7,779 bases of DNA. Origin: Bacteriovorax stolpii. Its GTDB lineage: Bacteria > Bdellovibrionota > Bacteriovoracia > Bacteriovoracales > Bacteriovoracaceae. The position numbers were made by a program, and so were the translations under genes. The stretch spans positions 1-7,779 of the forward strand of contig CAMAYW010000102.1 of NCBI GenBank assembly GCA_945862475.1, in the 5' to 3' direction. Positions 1 through 5,681 of the stretch are shown here, piece by piece. Position 1 is the stretch's first letter. Each line of letters starts with the position of its first letter. Below the pieces are notes generated by a model, which saw only the letters and a list, made by a program, of their open reading frames with translations, searched no databases and was not told the DNA's origin.

Positions 1-16
1 GACATCTTTGGACGAC

Positions 17-1444
17 CTATCGGAACCGGACTATAAACAAACTTCCTTTACCGGAGTTGTTTTTATAAATAATTTCCGCCTGATGAAACTTCGCTATCTT
101 ATTGGCAAGATAGAGGCCTATTCCTGAACCAGGCAGAGTGTTAGAGTCGCGCTGAAATCTATTTCGAATGATTTGCCCAAATCGCTCCTCCTTCATGCCA
201 GGACCTTCATCTTCAATCCAAACCTCTAACTTAGAATCAGATTTTTTGATATCGACTGAAATAACGCTCCCAAATGGTGAGTACTTAATAGCATTGTCTA
301 GGATATTCTCAAAAAGGGCATCAAGGAGTTGCTTTTCTCCTTGAACGACTAAATCATGCGAAGAAAAACTTTCATCAATATTAAATCGAATATTAATATT
401 TTTGTCCCTCGCTTTCGACGTGAGTCTAGTGGAGGTCGTTACTAAAATGTCATCTAGTCTCACGGGTGAAAAGATGAATTGATCTACTCCAGATTTAACC
501 CTGGCAATCAGTAGCATGTCCTTGACGAGTTCAATGAGCCTATTGATCTCTTCTCTTAGGCTATGATGAAATTTTCTGATCTCTTCTGAACTGCGGTCCT
601 TAGATTCCAGAAGATCGAGCTCACCTTTTATAATGGCAAGTGGAGTATTTAATTGATGACTAGCATTTGATACAAAATTTTCCTGAGCAATAAAGCTTGT
701 TTCTAATCGGTCTAAAAGATTGTTCAGAGTTTTTGCGAGTTCCTCTATTTCATCTCCAGTGTTAACGTTGGGAACTCTTAAAGAAAGATTCTGAGCTGCA
801 ATCTTGTTAGCAGAATCTGTTAACGCTTTAATGGGGTCTAGTGCCCTTCCTGAAATAAAATAAGAGAAAATACTGGATAACATAATAAGGATAGGAACAA
901 TCAGCATCGTAAAAAGTGTGTGATATCTTTCTCTTTCTAAAATCGATTTATGGTTTGTAGCGACCTGCAAGATCATTTCTTTGCCAATAGAATTAGTTAT
1001 TTTTAGATTAACCCCTCGAAATTCATCTTCATGCGATTTAAAGCTTAAGAATCGATGAGTATAGTCGTTTTTCAGGGGCAGATTTGGATTGTAGGGAATC
1101 TCCTGGAGAGATTCCGGCCCAAAACTTTTCATGAGAATTCTTCCGTTTAAATCCCTGACCGAATAGAGAGTTTCTTTGAGAATAAAGGGAAACGCTTTTT
1201 TGACTTCACTTTCTGGAACTTTGAACGCGATATTTAGACCAGAAGGATCAATAACTAAATGTTCTGATAAATCGATCGCATAGTTAATCAGACTCGAATC
1301 AAAATCATTCCGAGTCGTTAAAAAATATTGATTATTAAGAAAATAGGCGAAAATACAAAGGAATAGACCAAAAAGTGTGGAGTAAACAAGCGTTAGTTTA
1401 AACCGAATACCCTTATTTATGTTACTCCATTTTGTTAAGAACAT
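17..1444 (-). CDS. Membrane sensor histidine kinase of a two-component system
   Basis: 475 aa. It senses an unknown periplasmic signal and should phosphorylate the regulator encoded just upstream. Domain order seen: TM1 about residues 17-37; periplasmic sensor about 38-175; TM2 about 176-198; HAMP about 199-251; HisKA with the H-box at SHQLNTPLA (phospho-acceptor His263); HATPase with N-box ENILDNAIKYSP (379-390), G1 box DEGPGM (412-417) and G2 box GSGIGLYLAN (439-448). All catalytic boxes are present, so it should be active. The H-box has Gln after the His and Asn where Arg is usual (HQLNTP rather than HELRTP). The start overlaps the end of the regulator gene by 23 bases, with CCAGGG just upstream as a possible ribosome site, which suggests translational coupling. 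Length and layout resemble CusS/QseC-type kinases, but no metal-ligand cluster is visible in the sensor domain, so the signal is not assigned. Confidence 0.95.
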   Translation of the reverse strand: MFLTKWSNINKGIRFKLTLVYSTLFGLFLCIFAYFLNNQYFLTTRNDFDSSLINYAIDLSEHLVIDPSGLNIAFKVPESEVKKAFPFILKETLYSVRDLNGRILMKSFGPESLQEIPYNPNLPLKNDYTHRFLSFKSHEDEFRGVNLKITNSIGKEMILQVATNHKSILERERYHTLFTMLIVPILIMLSSIFSYFISGRALDPIKALTDSANKIAAQNLSLRVPNVNTGDEIEELAKTLNNLLDRLETSFIAQENFVSNASHQLNTPLAIIKGELDLLESKDRSSEEIRKFHHSLREEINRLIELVKDMLLIARVKSGVDQFIFSPVRLDDILVTTSTRLTSKARDKNINIRFNIDESFSSHDLVVQGEKQLLDALFENILDNAIKYSPFGSVISVDIKKSDSKLEVWIEDEGPGMKEERFGQIIRNRFQRDSNTLPGSGIGLYLANKIAKFHQAEIIYKNNSGKGSLFIVRFR

Positions 1445-2096
1445 AGCCCTGGCCTACAACAGTCTTGAGAATTTTTTTTGTATAGGGAGAATCAATCTTT
1501 TTTCTCAAATGATTTATATAAACATCTATGACATTTGAGTCAGGATCAAAATCTGCTCCCCAGACTTGTCTTGCGATGGTGTGTCTGTCCATGACTTTAT
1601 CTAGGTTACGCATGAAGAACTCTAGAAGCGTAAATTCCTTAGTTGTTAGGTCGATTCTTATACCTTCTCTTAAAACTTGTCTCGTTAGAAGATTCATTTC
1701 AAGCTGACCATTATGAAGGGAAGACTTTTCAGAAGAGTTTCTTCTTAGAAGTGCTCTGATCCTAGCGTGTAGTTCTTCAAGATCGAAAGGTTTAGTGAGG
1801 TAATCATCGGCCCCCGAATCTAGGCCCTGAATTTTGTCCTTAGTTGTATTGAGGGCCGTCAGCATAAGGATAATCGAGGAAGGAGAGGTTGCTCTTATTT
1901 CTTTGGCCAAATCAAAACCACTCATCTCTGGGAGCATAACGTCTAAAATAATGAGATCGAATTTACTTTTTCCGAATCTTGCCTTCGCCAAAGTTGGCGA
2001 TTCAGCCGTTTCAACACTATGCCCAGCTTCCTCTAGCCCTTGCTGGATAAACGCCGACATCTTTTTTTCATCTTCAATCACGAGAATATTTGTCAT
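1422..2096 (-). CDS. OmpR/PhoB-family response regulator
   Basis: 224 aa, normal length for the family. The receiver domain (about 1-118) has the acidic pocket Glu8/Asp9, phospho-acceptor Asp52 in LDVMLP, the switch Thr80 and Lys102 in TKPFD. A winged-helix DNA-binding domain follows (about 128-222), with the recognition-helix and wing signatures DVYINHLRKKID and KTVVGQGYVL. It is the first gene of the pair and overlaps the kinase start by 23 bases, so the two are almost certainly co-transcribed and partners. The ATG at 2096 has only a weak GATGAG upstream, and the residues from this start match the family N-terminus (ILVIEDE). Sequence style is close to CusR/CopR-type regulators, but the target genes are not in this window. 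A near-palindrome 19 to 49 bases upstream may be its own operator. Confidence 0.95.
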   Translation of the reverse strand: MTNILVIEDEKKMSAFIQQGLEEAGHSVETAESPTLAKARFGKSKFDLIILDVMLPEMSGFDLAKEIRATSPSSIILMLTALNTTKDKIQGLDSGADDYLTKPFDLEELHARIRALLRRNSSEKSSLHNGQLEMNLLTRQVLREGIRIDLTTKEFTLLEFFMRNLDKVMDRHTIARQVWGADFDPDSNVIDVYINHLRKKIDSPYTKKILKTVVGQGYVLNKME

Positions 2097-2114
2097 AGAA
2101 ACTCATCTTTTTAT

Positions 2115-2145
2115 GTTTAACGTTCAACACGTCTCAACATTAAAC
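2115..2145. promoter_or_regulatory. Inverted repeat upstream of the response regulator; candidate operator
   Basis: Arms GTTTAACGTT (2115-2124) and AACATTAAAC (2136-2145) are reverse complements at 9 of 10 positions, separated by 11 bases. Read on the minus strand, the same stretch also carries two direct copies of TGTTGA spaced 10 bp apart. OmpR-family proteins commonly bind direct repeats of about one helical turn, so either geometry could be an autoregulatory site. It lies between the probable -10 box and the regulator start codon. Binding is inferred, not shown. Confidence 0.4.
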
Positions 2146-2146
2146 C

Positions 2147-2175
2147 ATTTTAGGGATTAAGAGTTGAGTTAAAAA
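2147..2175 (-). promoter_or_regulatory. Possible promoter of the two-component operon
   Basis: On the minus strand a TAAAAT -10-like box (2147-2152, 5 of 6 to consensus) sits 17 bases after a poor -35 (TTTTTA, 2170-2175). The weak -35 would fit an activator-dependent promoter. The predicted start near 2140 falls inside the inverted repeat. AT-rich intergenic DNA gives such boxes by chance, so confidence is low. The tRNA gene upstream is on the same strand without an obvious terminator, so read-through is also possible. Confidence 0.3.
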
Positions 2176-2226
2176 TTATTCATTTCTTTTGTAGGGATTT
2201 TTCGGGAATTTGGGATATGTTTTAAA

Positions 2227-2303
2227 TGGTAGCAACGGGCGGAGTTGAACCGCCGACCCCAGCGTTATGAATGCTGTGCTCTCACCAACTGAGCTACGTT
2301 GCC
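2227..2303 (-). tRNA. tRNA-Met (anticodon CAU), probably elongator
   Basis: 77 nt including an encoded CCA (2227-2229). The full cloverleaf can be drawn: acceptor GGCAACG with CGTTGCT, a standard D arm, anticodon stem CAGCA with CGCTG around loop TTCATAA, and T stem GGCGG/CCGCC with loop TTCAACT. The anticodon CAT is at 2267-2269. It is not an initiator: there is no C1-A72 mismatch and the three stacked G-C pairs of the anticodon stem are missing. The acceptor pairs A4-U69 and A5-U68 and the D-loop resemble E. coli elongator tRNA-Met; the C4-G69 and C5-G68 pairs of tRNA-Ile2 are absent. Two oddities are a G1-U72 wobble at the acceptor end and an A31-C39 mismatch closing the anticodon loop. 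Discriminator base is A73. No T-rich terminator hairpin is seen downstream. Confidence 0.93.
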
Positions 2304-2321
2304 CCGAAAAAAAGTAAAGTC

Positions 2322-2350
2322 ATCCTAATGTTTGGATCTTCGTTCGTCAA
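2322..2350 (-). promoter_or_regulatory. Sigma70-like promoter of the tRNA-Met gene
   Basis: On the minus strand TTGACG (2345-2350) and TAGGAT (2322-2327) are separated by exactly 17 bases. The -35 matches consensus at 5 of 6 positions and the -10 at 4 of 6. Initiation about 7 bases later would leave a leader of roughly 10 to 15 bases before the mature 5' end at 2303, typical of a tRNA unit. The -35 box directly abuts the possible -10 of the divergent tilS promoter, so the two may compete for polymerase. Confidence 0.6.
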
Positions 2351-2369
2351 TATTATTGAGTGTTTGCCT

Positions 2370-3713
2370 ATGAAAAAATTGAGTCCAGTTGCCTATAAAT
2401 CACTTTATTTTAAGCACGTTTGGCATTTCATCACAAAAGTCGCCTCTGCTAAGGAATTAGTAGAAAATCATGCTGTTGCGGTATCGGGAGGTCTCGATTC
2501 CATGACTTTATTATGGTTTCTTAACGAGCTCCATCGCGAGGGTAAGATTGGCAAAGTAAGGGCGATCTTTGTGAATCACAACACCCGTGAAGGTCAAAGA
2601 AAGGATGGGGAGCTGATTACAAAATATTGCAGGCAGGAGGATATTCCTTTTTTTGAGCTTAAAGTTGAAGGTCTTGGCCCCTATGAGAGTAACTTTGAGG
2701 CAAAGGCCCGCAAAATGCGACGAAGTTTGTGTTTAGACGCACTTCAAGAGAATGAACTTCTGTGGGTTGGGCATCATTTAGATGATTCTTTTGAATGGAA
2801 TTTCATGCAAAGACACAGATCCATGAATCCCAAATCCACTATTGGGATTCCGGTAAGAAATAATCAAATCATTAGACCATTTTTATGCGTCACTCGATCT
2901 CAAATTAAACGACTCGCTACCTTCGAGGGAATCCCTTACCGAGATGATCCAACTAATTTAGATATCAAGCATGACAGGAATTACGTTAGACACAAGATTG
3001 TTCCGCTAATTAAAAGTCGATATCCAAAATACCTAAAATTTTACGCCCACTTTGCTAATTTCTCTGCCATGCTTTTGAAAGTGAGTTTATTGAGCCGTAC
3101 CGGACCGAGTAGGCTTTTTGCTTTTGCATCGGGTGCAATCCTGACGGGTAAAGTTTTTTCTGAATTTCAGATTCAAGAAGTCATTCATAATTACTCGAAG
3201 GCCGATCGTGGGGCAATTGTCACTCCTATTCAGCGCATGCTTCGGGCGATAGAAAATGGGAAAAAGGGTCCATTTCAATTTAGTGGAGGAGTTGAGGCTT
3301 ACTTTTCCTCTGGGCTTCTTATGATTTATCGAAAGGGAATGGTTAATTATGATGAAACGATTGCGAATGTTTTAAAAAATTTATCTAAGGAGACCATGTC
3401 CTCCATCACTTCATATGATTGGCCAGAGTTAGACAGGGCCTGGAAAAATCTTTTACAAAGTCCTGACGCTTTGAAGAATATGCCGGGACTTATTCTCGTT
3501 TTAGAGTCAGATTCAATTTGTAAAACTCTTAACACCTCAGTTTATGACCCGCTATTTCCTAAAGTGTCTGCCGTTTGCAAAGAGAAAGGCCTTCGGTTTG
3601 TGACATTTAGAAAGTGTTTAGATACGTGGTCGCAAAAGAAAGAAAAGCTGCCTAAAACGCTCAGGCTTGTCCCATTAAATTACCTTTCTAATCTCTTTTC
3701 TTCCCAACGATAG
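2370..3713 (+). CDS. tilS: tRNA(Ile)-lysidine synthase TilS
   Basis: 447 aa from the chosen ATG, a normal TilS length. TilS uses ATP and lysine to turn C34 of tRNA-Ile2(CAU) into lysidine, so that it reads AUA and is charged with isoleucine. Visible motifs: PP-loop SGGLDS (39-44), the VNHNTRE segment (68-74; DHxLR-like in relatives), GHHLDDSFEWN (134-144), and IRPFL...IPYRDDPTN...RNYVRHKIVPLI (168-214) of the synthetase core. Tyr replaces the usual Trp before the D-x-T/S-N motif. The C-terminal half is divergent and I cannot assign its domains. An earlier in-frame ATG at 2271 lies inside the tRNA, and one at 2328 touches the tRNA promoter. The ATG at 2370 has a weak TTGAG 9 bases upstream and begins where TilS proteins usually begin. 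A TATTAT at 2351-2356 could be its -10, with no good -35. The gene heads the tilS-ftsH-folP series. Confidence 0.9.
   Translation: MKKLSPVAYKSLYFKHVWHFITKVASAKELVENHAVAVSGGLDSMTLLWFLNELHREGKIGKVRAIFVNHNTREGQRKDGELITKYCRQEDIPFFELKVEGLGPYESNFEAKARKMRRSLCLDALQENELLWVGHHLDDSFEWNFMQRHRSMNPKSTIGIPVRNNQIIRPFLCVTRSQIKRLATFEGIPYRDDPTNLDIKHDRNYVRHKIVPLIKSRYPKYLKFYAHFANFSAMLLKVSLLSRTGPSRLFAFASGAILTGKVFSEFQIQEVIHNYSKADRGAIVTPIQRMLRAIENGKKGPFQFSGGVEAYFSSGLLMIYRKGMVNYDETIANVLKNLSKETMSSITSYDWPELDRAWKNLLQSPDALKNMPGLILVLESDSICKTLNTSVYDPLFPKVSAVCKEKGLRFVTFRKCLDTWSQKKEKLPKTLRLVPLNYLSNLFSSQR
2825..2850 (+). repeat. Perfect 9-bp inverted repeat inside tilS
   Basis: GAATCCCAA (2825-2833) and TTGGGATTC (2842-2850) are exact reverse complements separated by 8 bases. 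The RNA could form a stem-loop within the conserved region leading to the GIPVRNNQIIRP segment. No T-run follows, so it is not a terminator. It may be chance; it is recorded as a structure the protein motif does not by itself require. Confidence 0.4.
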
Positions 3714-3730
3714 AACTCTATCGTTATAAT
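3701..3730 (+). promoter_or_regulatory. Candidate ftsH promoter overlapping the end of tilS
   Basis: A perfect TATAAT (3725-3730) lies 18 bases after TTCCCA (3701-3706, 4 of 6 to the -35 consensus). Transcription would begin near 3737 and give an untranslated leader of about 46 bases before the ftsH ATG at 3783. This would let ftsH and folP be expressed independently of tilS. The boxes are read by eye and the start is not proven. Confidence 0.45.
3706..3725. promoter_or_regulatory. Perfect 8-bp dyad in the ftsH promoter spacer; candidate operator
   Basis: AACGATAG (3706-3713) and CTATCGTT (3718-3725) are exact reverse complements around AACT. The dyad contains the tilS stop codon and fills almost exactly the space between the putative -35 and -10 boxes, a classic repressor position. 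It lacks the TTAGCACTC/GAGTGCTAA arms of the CIRCE heat-shock element. As RNA it could also be a stem-loop ending the tilS message, but no T-run follows. An alternative is chance. Confidence 0.4.
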
Positions 3731-3737
3731 TGAGAGC

Positions 3738-3752
3738 GGCCATTTTTTGGCC
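3738..3752 (+). promoter_or_regulatory. Small stem-loop in the ftsH leader
   Basis: GGCCA (3738-3742) and TGGCC (3748-3752) can pair around a loop of five T. It would sit at the very 5' end of an ftsH message started near 3737, where stem-loops often protect RNA from decay. It is not followed by a T-run, so terminator activity is unlikely. The stem is short. Confidence 0.3.
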
Positions 3753-3766
3753 ATTTCTAATGACTT

Positions 3767-3774
3767 AAAGAAGG
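3767..3774 (+). promoter_or_regulatory. Ribosome binding site that fixes the ftsH start
   Basis: AAAGAAGG ends 8 bases before the ATG at 3783. An in-frame TTG at 3747 would add 12 residues (MAISNDLKKVSI) ahead of the membrane segment, but it has no Shine-Dalgarno and lies in the leader stem-loop. The ATG is therefore preferred. Confidence 0.7.
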
Positions 3775-3782
3775 TTTCTATC

Positions 3783-5681
3783 ATGAGAAAACAACAAAAA
3801 ACATTATTACTCTGGATCGTAGTCATCCTTATCATGGCACTTGTGATGAAAGTGCTTGAGCAGAAAACGGTCAGTGCTAAAAATATTAACTTCAGTAATT
3901 TCATCACGGCGGTCGAAGGCGGCAACGTCAAGGAAGTCACTTTTCAAGGTGAAAATACTATTCAAGGTAAGTTCAAGGAAGGCTATGAGAATGGATCCTA
4001 CTTTGAATTAACTGGTAATACTGGAGATGAGACTTTTCGTATTTTGAAAAGTGCTGGAATCATTCCGAATTACAAGCGTGAAGAAAAGCAAGGTTTCTTA
4101 GCAACACTTCTTATTAACTGGTTGCCGATGATTCTACTTTTCTTATTTTTCTTTTTCTTCCTTCGTCAGCTTCAGTCAGGTGGTGGAAAGGCGATGAGTT
4201 TTGGTAAGGCCAGAGCAAAAATGCTGACTGAAAATGATAAGAGAATTACGTTCGTTGATGTCGCTGGAGTTGAAGAAGCAAAAGAAGAACTTGTTGAGAT
4301 TGTAGATTTTCTAAAAGATCCAAAAAAATACACGAGTCTTGGTGGTAAAATTCCTAAAGGCTGTCTTCTCGTTGGTCCTCCAGGAACAGGGAAAACTCTT
4401 CTTGCCCGCGCAGTTGCTGGTGAAGCTGGGGTTCCATTCTTCTCAATCTCGGGTTCTGATTTCGTAGAAATGTTTGTTGGTGTTGGTGCTTCAAGAGTCA
4501 GAGACTTATTTGAGCAGGGAAAAAAATCTGCACCATGTATTATTTTTATTGATGAAATCGATGCCGTTGGACGTCACCGTGGCGCTGGTATGGGTGGTGG
4601 CCATGACGAACGTGAGCAAACTCTTAACCAATTACTAGTTGAGATGGATGGATTCGAATCAAACGAAGGGGTCATCATCATGGCGGCCACTAACCGTATT
4701 GATGTTTTAGATCCAGCTCTTCTTCGTCCAGGTCGATTTGACCGTCGTGTAACTGTAGGTCGCCCTGATGTTAGAGGTCGTCATCAGATTTTGAAAGTGC
4801 ACACAAGAAAGACTCCACTTTCAAATGATATTGACCTTGAAGTGATTGCAAAAGGAACTCCAGGTTTTACAGGAGCGGATCTTGCGAACCTCGTGAACGA
4901 AGCTGCTCTATTAGCTGCTCGTGATAGTAAGAAAGCTCTTTCAATGATTGATTTTGAAAATGCTAAAGATAAGGTCCTTATGGGAGTTGCCCGTAAGTCG
5001 ATGATGATTTCTGAAAAAGAAAAGCGCCTCACGGCCTATCACGAAGCTGGTCACACTTTAGTTGGAATGAATCTTCCTCACACTGACCCAATTCACAAAG
5101 TCTCTATAATTCCTCGCGGTCAAGCACTGGGTGTGACTCAAACATTACCTAATGAAGATATGTTAAACCTTTCAAAAGAGAAGGGAGAAAACTTTATTTC
5201 TTTCTTGATGGGTGGGCGTGTTGCTGAAGAGCTCGTTTATGGTGAAATGACAAACGGAGCTTCAAACGATATTGAGCGCGCGACAGATCTTGCCCGCAGT
5301 ATGGTTTGTAACTGGGGGATGTCGGATCGCCTTGGGCCAATTAATTATGCAGAACAAAACAATGGTCCAATGATGTACGGAGACTCTGTTTCTCACTCCG
5401 ATGAAACGTCTAGAAAAATTGATATGGAAATTGCTAACTTTGTTCAAAAAAATTACGAAGTAGCGAAGAAGATTCTCCAGGACAATATGGATTCACTCCA
5501 TCGTTTAACTGATGCTCTCGTCGCCTGGGAAACTCTTGATGCTGAACAGATCAGAGCGATTGTTTCAGGTAAAGATATTGGTCAACCTGTGATGACTAAA
5601 AAACCGACTGATGTTCCTCCATCTGGAACAACTCAAGGAACAAGTCCATTGTTCGGTGCTGGAAAACCAACTCCGGCCTAA
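3783..5681 (+). CDS. ftsH: ATP-dependent zinc metalloprotease FtsH
   Basis: 632 aa, typical length. FtsH is a hexameric inner-membrane AAA+ protease that degrades misfolded membrane proteins and short-lived regulators. Order seen: short cytoplasmic N-terminus; TM1 about 7-25; periplasmic FtsH-ext domain about 28-105; TM2 about 107-129, with a run of five Phe; AAA+ module with Walker A GPPGTGKT (198-205), pore motif FVGVG (231-235), Walker B IIFIDEID (253-260) and arginine-finger region LLRPGRFDRR (313-322). The M41 peptidase follows, with zinc ligands HEAGH (420-424) and Asp496 in SNDIERAT. The last 25 or so residues are a Pro/Ser/Thr/Gly-rich tail that looks disordered and is probably lineage-specific. 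All catalytic residues are present. It lies between tilS and folP, and its TAA stop shares its last base with the folP ATG. Identity is certain; the start is supported by a good Shine-Dalgarno. Confidence 0.98.
   Translation: MRKQQKTLLLWIVVILIMALVMKVLEQKTVSAKNINFSNFITAVEGGNVKEVTFQGENTIQGKFKEGYENGSYFELTGNTGDETFRILKSAGIIPNYKREEKQGFLATLLINWLPMILLFLFFFFFLRQLQSGGGKAMSFGKARAKMLTENDKRITFVDVAGVEEAKEELVEIVDFLKDPKKYTSLGGKIPKGCLLVGPPGTGKTLLARAVAGEAGVPFFSISGSDFVEMFVGVGASRVRDLFEQGKKSAPCIIFIDEIDAVGRHRGAGMGGGHDEREQTLNQLLVEMDGFESNEGVIIMAATNRIDVLDPALLRPGRFDRRVTVGRPDVRGRHQILKVHTRKTPLSNDIDLEVIAKGTPGFTGADLANLVNEAALLAARDSKKALSMIDFENAKDKVLMGVARKSMMISEKEKRLTAYHEAGHTLVGMNLPHTDPIHKVSIIPRGQALGVTQTLPNEDMLNLSKEKGENFISFLMGGRVAEELVYGEMTNGASNDIERATDLARSMVCNWGMSDRLGPINYAEQNNGPMMYGDSVSHSDETSRKIDMEIANFVQKNYEVAKKILQDNMDSLHRLTDALVAWETLDAEQIRAIVSGKDIGQPVMTKKPTDVPPSGTTQGTSPLFGAGKPTPA

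Noticed and set aside
321..344. 8-bp inverted repeat TCAAGGAG/CTCCTTGA inside the kinase gene
   Set aside because: About one such repeat is expected by chance in a window this long, it lies in a conserved coding region, and no T-run follows.
1834..2160. Plus-strand open frame over the response regulator gene
   Set aside because: Antisense shadow of a clear OmpR-family gene; its protein has no recognisable domain or ribosome site.
2146..2226. Terminator for the tRNA gene
   Set aside because: The stretch is AT-rich with three spaced CCC runs on the minus strand, but no hairpin followed by a T-run could be drawn.
2271..2369. Longer tilS start (ATG at 2271 or 2328)
   Set aside because: The first lies inside the tRNA gene and the second on its promoter; neither has a ribosome site, and the extra residues do not resemble a TilS N-terminus.
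3747..3782. Upstream TTG start for ftsH
   Set aside because: No Shine-Dalgarno, located in the leader stem-loop, while the ATG at 3783 has AAAGAAGG at ideal spacing.
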